A stretch of 64,000 bases of DNA from an uncultured Prevotella sp. GTDB lineage: Bacteria > Bacteroidota > Bacteroidia > Bacteroidales > Bacteroidaceae. The notes under the pieces were generated by a model, which did not search any database, had not been told where the DNA came from, and saw nothing but the letters and a program-made list of their open reading frames with translations. Below, one piece after another: positions 44,843 through 52,845 of the stretch. Positions within the stretch are counted from its first letter, which is position 1. Each line of letters starts with the position of its first letter. The DNA lies in assembly GCA_947170265.1 (NCBI GenBank), contig CAMVSV010000008.1:18398-82397 (forward strand), written 5' to 3'. The translations under genes and the position numbers were made by a program.

Positions 44843-45038
44843 TGTTGTTTGTTTCTTTTTGTTGTTTACTTTCTTTTTAATTCTATTCTCTTGTTAGAAT
44901 CAGCCGGAGGGTAATCGGCATCGCCTTTCGCCATTGTGGGTGAAGACTGATTGCCAAGTCCACCCGGTTTAGATGCTAAACTGTATCAGCTTTTCCGGGC
45001 TTCCATGCCGCCTCAGGCAGCATGGAGGCTGTGGCGTA
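44843..45038 (-). ncRNA. Candidate structured mRNA leader of rpsB
   Basis: The rpsI-rpsB gap has no ORF or promoter but several stems. The strongest pairs CCATGCTGCC with GGCGGCATGG (45003-45027 region) across a TGAG loop; others include GGGTGGAC with GTCTTCACCC and GCCG with CGGC. No U-run follows, so this is not a simple terminator. A uS2 autoregulatory leader is plausible by analogy with other ribosomal operons. Confidence 0.45.
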
Positions 45039-45425
45039 TTAACGCTTGCTGAACTGGAAGTGACGACGAGCCTTTGGCTGTCCCGGTTTCTTACGCTCAA
45101 CCTCACGAGAGTCGCGGGTGAGGAAGCCTTCCTTCTTCAGGGCTTTCTTGTCCTCGGCGTTGATCTTCACCAGTGCGCGGGCTATTGCCATGCGCAGTGC
45201 CTGGCTCTGACCGGTGAAACCACCACCGTCGAGATTTGCCTTGATGTCGTACTTTCCTTCAACCTCAAGCAGTGCCAGCGGCTGCTTCACCACATACTGA
45301 AGTATTGCAGAGGGGAAATACTTTTCCAGTTCTACCTTATTTATTACAATCTTGCCGGTACCTTCTGTGAGGTATACACGAGCCACTGAGCTCTTGCGGC
45401 GTCCAATTGCGTGAATCTGTTCCAT
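45039..45425 (-). CDS. rpsI: 30S ribosomal protein S9 (uS9)
   Basis: A 128-residue basic protein: AIGRRKSSVARVYLTEGTGKI at the N-terminus (about 6-26, quoted in the ARVYL core), GGGFTGQSQALRMAIARAL (about 66-84) and the C-terminal KKPGQPKARRHFQFSKR, whose last residues contact the P-site tRNA. Located 32 bp after rplM in the conserved L13-S9 operon. Confidence 0.97.
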   Translation of the reverse strand: MEQIHAIGRRKSSVARVYLTEGTGKIVINKVELEKYFPSAILQYVVKQPLALLEVEGKYDIKANLDGGGFTGQSQALRMAIARALVKINAEDKKALKKEGFLTRDSREVERKKPGQPKARRHFQFSKR

Positions 45426-45457
45426 TTGTTTCTTACTTTTTAATTATCACCAATGGT

Positions 45458-45919
45458 TTATTTGTACTGATTGATGTCTATAGCCTTCGGCTTCTGAGCC
45501 TCGTGCTTGTGCTCGGTGCCATCGTAGATATAGAGGTTCTTCAACAGGCTTCTGCCGAGGGGACCCTTTGGAAGCATGCCTTTCACTGCATGACGGATGA
45601 TGCGGTCCATGCCATCGGGACGGCGACGCAGCTCCTCAGGAGTGTTGAAACGCTGACCACCGGGATAGCCTGTGTAGCGTGTGTAAACCTTATCGGTCTC
45701 TTTCTTGCCTGTGAAGTAGGCTTTGCGGGCATTGATGATAATCACATTGTCACCACAGTCTACGTGCGGTGTGAAGTTTGGTTTGTACTTTCCGCGTATC
45801 AGCTTGGCTACCTTAGATGCGAGGCGACCAACAACCTGGTCGGTGGCGTCAACTACCACCCACTCCTTGTTCACTGTCTCCTTGTTTGCGGAAATCGTCT
45901 TGTAACTTAAAGTGTTCAT
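45458..45919 (-). CDS. rplM: 50S ribosomal protein L13 (uL13)
   Basis: A 153-residue protein. WVVVDATDQVVGRLASKVA (about 18-36), GDNVIIINARKAYFTGKK (about 56-73) and GMLPKGPLGRSLLKNLYIY (about 113-131) are diagnostic. The ATG at 45919 (MNTLSYK) is the start; upstream codons in frame run through the leader and are not conserved in the family. First gene of rplM-rpsI-rpsB-tsf. Confidence 0.95.
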   Translation of the reverse strand: MNTLSYKTISANKETVNKEWVVVDATDQVVGRLASKVAKLIRGKYKPNFTPHVDCGDNVIIINARKAYFTGKKETDKVYTRYTGYPGGQRFNTPEELRRRPDGMDRIIRHAVKGMLPKGPLGRSLLKNLYIYDGTEHKHEAQKPKAIDINQYK

Positions 45920-46126
45920 TTTTAATTTTAAATTTACTACTAAAAAACTCTTATTCCTTTCCACCTTATTATATATAGGCACACAACAGCACTCTGCGGC
46001 TATGTACCACAATATCCTAAGGGGTGCACGAGAGATTCTCTAACCACGATGCGCGGCCAAACACACCGCTATTAACACGCTCATGCTGGGGATTCTAAGG
46101 ATTATCCCCGATAAATAATCGGACTG
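45920..46126 (-). ncRNA. Candidate leader RNA of the rplM-rpsI operon
   Basis: About 200 nt separate the predicted transcription start (near 46121) from the rplM ATG, with no ORF. On the minus strand a stem GGGGATAATCCTTAGAATCCCC (arms GGGGAT and ATCCCC, about 46089-46110) is followed by GC-rich stretches around 46020-46075. Long leaders before L13 are often autoregulatory. I cannot match it to a specific Rfam model by eye. Confidence 0.5.
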
Positions 46127-46134
46127 CAAAGGTA
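46127..46134 (-). promoter_or_regulatory. Promoter -7 element of rplM-rpsI-rpsB-tsf
   Basis: TACCTTTG on the minus strand (46134-46127) is a perfect TAnnTTTG, identical to the dut, dxr and tRNA-Glu elements. The upstream -33 half is AT-rich without a clean TTTG. Confidence 0.6.
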
Positions 46135-46275
46135 CATATTTATATTATAACAGCGCATGTGTTGAAGTCTTGAAACGCCTGCAATTAAAATATTTTAACT
46201 CTTTTATTCTTATTTAACTCCATTTTCCGTTCTTTCTGCTCCCGTTTTTGCTTCCCTTCTTGTGCGGTTTTTAGT

Positions 46276-46441
46276 GGCTCGCCAGTATTCTTCGTACAAT
46301 ACTGGAGTATTTTGGGCTCAATACTGGAGTATTTTGGGCACAATACTGGAGTATTCTCCGCACAAATACTGAAGCGTCTTCGCACGGTGATGTTCCCGGA
46401 GTGCTACTTTGATAGTGTGAAAGTGCCGAAATGGGCGGATA
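46276..46441. repeat. 22-bp-period palindrome array, type B
   Basis: Five 22-bp units at 46276-46297, 46298-46319, 46320-46341, 46342-46363 and 46364-46385. The core of the clean units is AATACTGGAGTATT, an inverted repeat with 6-bp arms, and the 8-bp spacers end in GCAC, GCTC or GTAC. Beyond 46398 two degenerate units (AGTGCTACTTT and AAAGTGCC, again 22 bp apart) recall the type A core seen at 8862. It lies in the gene-free stretch 46135-47249. Confidence 0.8.
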
Positions 46442-46486
46442 AGGGTGTTTCTTTCGTATGTTTAGGATGGTGAAAATGGCATATAA

Positions 46487-46520
46487 TGAAAAAGGATGCA
46501 TCTCACGACGCATCCTTTAC
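46487..46520 (-). terminator. Terminator of the orphan transcription unit
   Basis: On the minus strand AAAGGATGC (46518-46510) pairs with GCATCCTTT (46499-46491) and is followed by a short U-run ending near 46489. No protein gene ends nearby on this strand. Confidence 0.65.
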
Positions 46521-46753
46521 CCTAATTCAAACATACAATTAACTCAAAGATTAAATCTTTCACTAAAACTTCTGCTTCAAACAAAATGTAAAAACTCACA
46601 TGCAAACCTAACTTTTATTCATGCTAAAATTTTAAAGAGAGTAGGTAAAATTCGTTTATCTCATGCCAACGCTTCGGCAACAGGAATTCATGCTTATGTA
46701 TATCTTCGTTAGATAGTTGTTATCTCGTTGATGTTTTGTTTCTGAACTTTCAC
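46487..46753 (-). ncRNA. Candidate orphan small RNA (about 265 nt)
   Basis: A strong promoter (46758-46789) and a hairpin with U-run (AAAGGATGC 46510-46518 with GCATCCTTT 46491-46499 read on the minus strand, then TTTTTC) bracket about 265 nt with no ORF longer than about 11 codons on that strand. The sequence is AU-rich with small stems such as TTGCC-GAAGCGT-TGGCA. It could be a regulatory RNA or a housekeeping RNA such as 6S; none is recognisable by eye. Confidence 0.5.
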
Positions 46754-46757
46754 GATG

Positions 46758-46789
46758 CAAAGATACGCTCATATTTCACTGGTTACAAC
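46758..46789 (-). promoter_or_regulatory. Promoter of the orphan transcription unit
   Basis: GTTG (46789-46786), a 20-nt spacer and TATCTTTG (46765-46758) on the minus strand match the Bacteroidota -33/-7 consensus and spacing. The predicted start is near 46753. Confidence 0.65.
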
Positions 46790-46799
46790 ACCATATAAA

Positions 46800-47160
46800 A
46801 CAAAAGTGGAATGTTTTTTCGTAGTGTTTATTTCTATTTTACTGAAAAACAGAATGTTACATGCGATTGATTTAAATCAAAATGTGGATTTGATATAATC
46901 TGATTTCTTGTAATAGTGAACGATTTTCTGTCAATTTACGAATTTAATGGGTTGATTTCTTTGAGATTGTTCTTTGAAATAATGGGAATGTTGCATCTCT
47001 TTCCATATAACTGCGTTTTTTTATCTTTTAAATGTCTTTCGTGTTGCTTCATTTTTTTTAATTAGGTGATTGTCATTGAGCTTTGGTTGCTGCCATTGAT
47101 ATTCTTTATTGTTGTCTGAAATGCTGCAAATCGTCAGGAAATCCCCATTTTATCGCAAAT
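46800..47160. other. AT-rich gene-free stretch
   Basis: About 360 bp of AT-rich sequence between the orphan unit and the hsp20 terminator. No plausible ORF, palindrome array or promoter with both halves was seen on either strand. Confidence 0.6.
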
Positions 47161-47170
47161 ATTTGTATAT

Positions 47171-47207
47171 AAAAATGGGCTGCATCAATGACGATGCAGC
47201 CCGTTTG
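47171..47207 (-). terminator. hsp20 terminator
   Basis: GGGCTGCATC (47177-47186) pairs with GATGCAGCCC (47193-47202); on the minus strand the stem is followed by ATTTTTATA. It starts 48 bp after the hsp20 stop. Confidence 0.85.
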
Positions 47208-47249
47208 GATAATCAATTCAATCTATTCAATATACATTTCTTCCTTTCA

Positions 47250-47690
47250 TTAGCCAATCTCTATCTGGCGGGCAGGCTTCTTTTGTGCAGCGGCAGTCTT
47301 GGGAAGGTCTATGGTGAGCACTCCGTTTTCCACCTTTGCTGCAATGAGCTCCTTCTCTACATCGTCAGGGAGTATCAGTGTCTGCTCATACTTGGAATAA
47401 GAGAACTCCCTGCGCAGGTAGTGGCGACTCTTGTCTTCGTTCTTGTTGTCAGCTTGCTGTTCCATCTTTATTACCAGGTTGCCCTCGTCGTTGATGTTAA
47501 CCTTGAAGTCGTCTTTCTTCAGTCCGGGAGCAGCGAGCTCCACTGTGTAGTTGCTGTCGCTCTCTATCACGTTGATAGCCGGTGCCGTGCATGCTGTCTT
47601 CCTTACGAAGTCTGAACCAAACAAATCGTTGAACACTGTTGGTAACCACTGGTTTCTGTACATTTCTGGTCTCATAGTCATTTCCTCCAT
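47250..47690 (-). CDS. Hsp20/alpha-crystallin family small heat-shock protein
   Basis: A 146-residue holdase chaperone. The alpha-crystallin domain runs from about 38 to 135 with INVIESDSNYTVELAAPGLKK (start of domain), REFSYSKYEQTLILPDDV and the family's GVLTIDLPK motif (about 122-130). The N-terminal arm is short and the C-terminal tail Lys/Gln-rich without a clear IxI. It is monocistronic with its own terminator. No -7 element of the housekeeping type was found upstream, which could mean a heat-shock promoter. Confidence 0.93.
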   Translation of the reverse strand: MEEMTMRPEMYRNQWLPTVFNDLFGSDFVRKTACTAPAINVIESDSNYTVELAAPGLKKDDFKVNINDEGNLVIKMEQQADNKNEDKSRHYLRREFSYSKYEQTLILPDDVEKELIAAKVENGVLTIDLPKTAAAQKKPARQIEIG

Positions 47691-49221
<1,531 letters not shown>

Positions 49222-49260
49222 TAAACTCCATTCCTGTCAAGGCATGGTAGGAGAGAAATG

Positions 49261-49300
49261 ACAAACAGCCGTTTGCAACATTCTGCAAACGGCTGTTTGT
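49261..49300. terminator. Bidirectional terminator between the esterase and WYL genes
   Basis: ACAAACAGCCGTTTGCA (49261-49277) pairs with TGCAAACGGCTGTTTGT (49284-49300). Its core is close to that of the gyrB terminator at 30994. Confidence 0.92.
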
Positions 49301-50212
49301 TTATTTGTTCCTCAGCATCGCGCCGGCTTTTTCCACCTTATTATATATATACTCTCTGAAGTCCTCGTTGCCAAGTATCTCTATGTCTTCGAGCAAACCA
49401 AGCACAAAGCGTCCGATGCCGCGAAAGTCGCACACCTCGAAGTCTGCAATCCAGTGGTTGTCGTCTTCGGCGGTGATATGCTCCTTTATGGCTGGATATT
49501 CCTCTGTGAATACGTTCTTTGAGAGCTGCCCCATGCGTAGGCGTATGGGCTTCTTGCTGTCGCTGCTGAACATGAATATGTCGGTGAACACCTGCGTGTG
49601 CTTGTTCTCGTCGCTCCATCTGAGGTCTAATGCCACCACCTTCTCCATGCGCGACACCCTGAACGTCTTACACTGGTCGGTGAGAGGCTCGTAGCACCTC
49701 ACATCGTTGTTGTTGTTCATCAGCATGTAAGGCTCTACATATCTGTCGCGCACAGTGAGACTGTGGGGCGACGAGTAGCCCTCAATCTTCACCACACACT
49801 TGTTTTTTATTGCCTCATAGATGGTGTTCACTTTCTCGGCGGCTTTCTTTCGCGACTCCACGTCGGAGAGAATGTCGAAGTCGTAGAACCTGTCGAGCTT
49901 GGCTCTGAGGTGGTTTACTATGGGGTTGTTGCCGCCAATCATGTCGAGAGCCTTCCTCATGGTTGTAGCTTCCTCTTCGGTGAACTGCAGAAGGTCGAGC
50001 AGCTTGTTGAGAAATGGCGAGCGACGGTCAATGTGGTAGCATTTGTTGCGCTTGAACAGTATGAAACCGCTCTCTTTGAAGAACTGCAGATAGTAGTACA
50101 GGTTGCGGCGGGAGAGGTTTGTACGCCTGCATATCTCGTCAACGCTGAGGTCTTCGTAGGATGCGAGCATGCGTATTATCTCAAGTTCTTTTCCCAGTTT
50201 GTCGTGGCGCAT
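49301..50212 (-). CDS. WYL-domain transcriptional regulator
   Basis: A 303-residue protein with an N-terminal winged helix-turn-helix (LEIIRMLASYEDLSVDEI ... RRTNLSRRNLYYYLQFF, about 10-45) and a central WYL domain (about 130-220), including VEPYMLMNNNNDVRCYEPL, the diverged WYL core. These regulators sense ligands, often nucleic acids or nucleotides, and in some bacteria control defence or DNA-damage genes. No defence genes are adjacent; it follows rnhB by 47 bp, likely in one operon. Confidence 0.85.
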   Translation of the reverse strand: MRHDKLGKELEIIRMLASYEDLSVDEICRRTNLSRRNLYYYLQFFKESGFILFKRNKCYHIDRRSPFLNKLLDLLQFTEEEATTMRKALDMIGGNNPIVNHLRAKLDRFYDFDILSDVESRKKAAEKVNTIYEAIKNKCVVKIEGYSSPHSLTVRDRYVEPYMLMNNNNDVRCYEPLTDQCKTFRVSRMEKVVALDLRWSDENKHTQVFTDIFMFSSDSKKPIRLRMGQLSKNVFTEEYPAIKEHITAEDDNHWIADFEVCDFRGIGRFVLGLLEDIEILGNEDFREYIYNKVEKAGAMLRNK

Positions 50213-50259
50213 GGTGATAGATGTTTTTTTTGTCAGTAGTTGTTCATGCAGAGACAGCT

Positions 50260-50865
50260 TCAGAAGTCAAACGACAGCTGTGAGTCGCCCAGCAGGTTGT
50301 AGCTTTTCCGGTGAAATGGTGTTATTCCGTATTGCTTTATAGCTTCGCGATGGCGCTTGGTGGGATAGCCTTTGTTGCTTGCCCAGTCGTAGTCGGGATA
50401 TTCCTTTGCGAGCGCATCCATGTAGTCGTCGCGATAGGTCTTGGCGAGTATCGAGGCTGCCGCAATGGAAAGATACTTGCCGTCGCCTTTCACAATGCAA
50501 GTGTGTGGAATGCCGGGAGCATAGGGTTTAAACCTGTTCCCGTCGACGATGATGGCCTGCGGACGTATGGAGAGCGAGTCAAGAGCACGGTGCATGGCGA
50601 GTATAGAGGCGTTGAGAATGTTTATCTTGTCAATCTCCTCTGGAGTGACAATGCCCACAGCCCACGCCAGGGCATCGTGTTCAATCTGTAGACGCAGCTC
50701 ATAGCGCTTGCGTGGAGACAGCTGCTTGGAGTCGTTGAGGGCTTCGTTCTCATAGTCCGGCGGCAATATCACCGCAGCGGCATACACACTGCCTGCCAGA
50801 CAGCCGCGACCAGCCTCGTCACACCCAGCTTCTATGAGTCCTTCGTAGAAATGGTTTTTCAGCAT
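50260..50865 (-). CDS. rnhB: Ribonuclease HII
   Basis: A 201-residue enzyme that nicks RNA-DNA hybrids and starts ribonucleotide excision. The catalytic motif is EAGCDEAGRGCLAGSVYAAA (about 12-31; Asp and Glu in DEAGRG), with the further acidic residues in IIVDGNRF (about 106-113) and SIAAASILAKTYRD (about 131-144). The first ATG at 50865 is the start. Confidence 0.96.
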   Translation of the reverse strand: MLKNHFYEGLIEAGCDEAGRGCLAGSVYAAAVILPPDYENEALNDSKQLSPRKRYELRLQIEHDALAWAVGIVTPEEIDKINILNASILAMHRALDSLSIRPQAIIVDGNRFKPYAPGIPHTCIVKGDGKYLSIAAASILAKTYRDDYMDALAKEYPDYDWASNKGYPTKRHREAIKQYGITPFHRKSYNLLGDSQLSFDF

Positions 50866-50907
50866 ATCAGTCTTTTCTTATTCTTTTCTTTCCGGAAAAT
50901 CGGCTTA

Positions 50908-50915
50908 CAAAAATA
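50908..50915 (-). promoter_or_regulatory. Candidate -7 element of rnhB-WYL
   Basis: TATTTTTG on the minus strand (50915-50908) lies 42 nt before rnhB; a TTG is 17 nt farther upstream, a little close. Weak support. Confidence 0.4.
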
Positions 50916-50976
50916 AACAAAAGATTGGAAAACAATGCCATCTGAGGAGTTAATATGTAAACTTTGCAGGCTAAAA

Positions 50977-51008
50977 TTTTGCCAGTTTGATGGAATTGCA
51001 TAACTTTG
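50977..51008 (+). promoter_or_regulatory. Promoter of the DUF6377-type regulator gene
   Basis: TTTTG (50977-50981), a 19-nt spacer (50982-51000) and TAACTTTG (51001-51008) match the consensus. It gives a leader of about 85 nt before the ATG at 51098. Confidence 0.75.
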
Positions 51009-51097
51009 CGGAAAACTAACATAACCGAAGCAGAAGTAGCAAAGAAGACTGAGCCGACGTTTTACACACTTTCCTAATTCGATTATACACTAACTGC

Positions 51098-52765
51098 ATG
51101 CGTTTATTCCACGTTATAATGGCGTTGCTGTGCTCCGTAGTGGTATGTGCACAAGACGATGCCGCATTGAAGAAACAGTTTGAAGAGCTTGACCATGCCA
51201 TTGATCACGCCGATGAGTATGTGGCAGTGCGCAGGCGCAACATTGCCAAGCTCTACGAGCTATACCAGCAAAGCACATCACCGTCGGCGAGGTATGAACT
51301 CTCCTATAAGCTTTACGAGAGCTACAAACCCTATCGCAGCGATTCTGCCTATCTTTATATCAATAAATGTCTGGAACTGGCAGAGACCCTCGGCAACTAC
51401 GACTACGAGGTGCTGTGCCGCTCGCGCAAGGCGCATCTCTGCTCCACTATAGGCATGTTTGTAGAAGCCCTCAACGCCCTTGAAGGCATTGACGAGAGCA
51501 GGGTGAGTCCTGCCACACTCAGCGTGTACTATACAGCGCGCCACCATATCTACACCAACATCGCATATCACAGCATGGCTGCCGACTCGCAGAACCAGTA
51601 CTACAAGCTTGCCGGCGAATATGAAGGCAAGATACTCTCTTCTCCCGACCATTCATCCTTCGACTATATTGAAAGGCTGGAGATGAACCAGCTCCTTTCC
51701 AAGAAACTCGATGCATCGCTGAAGACCAGCGACGAGTGGATGAAACGTGTGAAGAAACGTTCGCATCCCTATGCCGTGATGGCATTCTACCGCTATCTTG
51801 AGTACAAGGAGCGCAACGACTCGCTGAAAATGTTGTATTGGGTTACCGAGTCTGCCATCACCGACGTTACCAACGGAGTGTTTGACCAGGGAGCGATGTG
51901 GGAGCTTGCCAACCAGCTGCTCTACCGTGGCGACATGGACAGAGCCTATCGCTACATCAGCTATGCTGCCGATTGCGCCAGCAAGTTCGGCACTCGCCTC
52001 AGGAGCTGGCAGATAATGCCGCTTGAGACAGTGATAGAACAGAACTATCTGAAGGAAAAGGAGCACAGCCACAAGCAGCTGCTTATAATGCTGGGACTGA
52101 TAAGTGCTCTCGCGTTGTTCATGATTGGACTGGCTGTGTATGTGGCATCGCAGCGCAAGCGACTGGCGTTGCTCACCCGTCAGCTGCTCGACAAGAACAA
52201 GGAGATGGAAAACGTGAACACACAGCTTTCCGACTCAAACTTCCAGTTGCGCCAGCTCAACGGCGACCTCAAGGAACTCAATGCCCAGCTCACCGAAGCC
52301 AACAAGGTGAAAGAGGAATATGTGGGGCGTTTCATACGTCTTTGCTCCGTATATATCGACAAGATCGACGGTATGCGCAAGCGAGTCAACAAGATGGTGA
52401 AGAACCACGAATACGACGAGCTCTACCAAATGACACGCTCACAGAGCTTCACCGAGAAAGAGCTTGACGAGCTCTATGGCAACTTCGACATGGCATTCCT
52501 GCATCTCTTTCCCAACTTCGTTGATGATTTCAACAGCCTGCTGAAGCCCGAGGAGCGCATAATCCCCGAGGACAGCGATCGTCTGAACACCTCGTTGCGC
52601 ATATTCGCACTCATACGTCTCGGCATTGAAGACAGCTCGAAGATTGCCGAGTTCCTGCACTATTCGGTTAACACCATATATAACTATCGTGCACGGATAA
52701 AGAACAATGCGCTTGACGACCGCAGTAATTTCGAGCAGAACGTCAAACGCATCGGTATGATTTAA
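51098..52765 (+). CDS. Membrane-bound TPR/coiled-coil regulator with C-terminal HTH (DUF6377 type)
   Basis: A 555-residue protein. A signal peptide (1-18, ending VVCAQ) is followed by a periplasmic TPR-like helical domain (about 25-320), a membrane segment LLIMLGLISALALFMIGLAV (about 328-347), a coiled coil (about 355-405) and a cytoplasmic DNA-binding-like end IRLGIEDSSKIAEFLHYS-VNTIYNYRARIKN (about 507-538), similar to LuxR-type helices. The layout resembles one-component transmembrane regulators common in Bacteroides and Prevotella. The target and signal are unknown; it stands alone. Confidence 0.85.
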   Translation: MRLFHVIMALLCSVVVCAQDDAALKKQFEELDHAIDHADEYVAVRRRNIAKLYELYQQSTSPSARYELSYKLYESYKPYRSDSAYLYINKCLELAETLGNYDYEVLCRSRKAHLCSTIGMFVEALNALEGIDESRVSPATLSVYYTARHHIYTNIAYHSMAADSQNQYYKLAGEYEGKILSSPDHSSFDYIERLEMNQLLSKKLDASLKTSDEWMKRVKKRSHPYAVMAFYRYLEYKERNDSLKMLYWVTESAITDVTNGVFDQGAMWELANQLLYRGDMDRAYRYISYAADCASKFGTRLRSWQIMPLETVIEQNYLKEKEHSHKQLLIMLGLISALALFMIGLAVYVASQRKRLALLTRQLLDKNKEMENVNTQLSDSNFQLRQLNGDLKELNAQLTEANKVKEEYVGRFIRLCSVYIDKIDGMRKRVNKMVKNHEYDELYQMTRSQSFTEKELDELYGNFDMAFLHLFPNFVDDFNSLLKPEERIIPEDSDRLNTSLRIFALIRLGIEDSSKIAEFLHYSVNTIYNYRARIKNNALDDRSNFEQNVKRIGMI

Positions 52766-52792
52766 TTTAACCGTAATAAACGCATTGGTACC

Positions 52793-52836
52793 ATAAAAAA
52801 TCCTCCCACTCGTTTTTTTGAGGGGAAGGATTTTTT
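52793..52836. terminator. Terminator between the DUF6377 and TonB-receptor-like genes
   Basis: AAAAAATCCTCCCACTC and GAGGGGAAGGATTTTTTTT form an imperfect stem with T-runs on both strands, between convergent genes. Confidence 0.8.
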
Positions 52837-52845
52837 TTGTTTTGT

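Noticed and set aside
46458..46712. A plus-strand 84-codon frame in the large gene-free stretch
   Set aside because: It spans the hairpin assigned as terminator, has no promoter or ribosome-binding context and a low-complexity, Leu/Lys-rich translation; the antisense transcription unit explains the region better.
49301..50865. WYL regulator as sign of a defence island
   Set aside because: The neighbours are rnhB and an esterase; no nuclease, helicase, methyltransferase or toxin-antitoxin genes are nearby.
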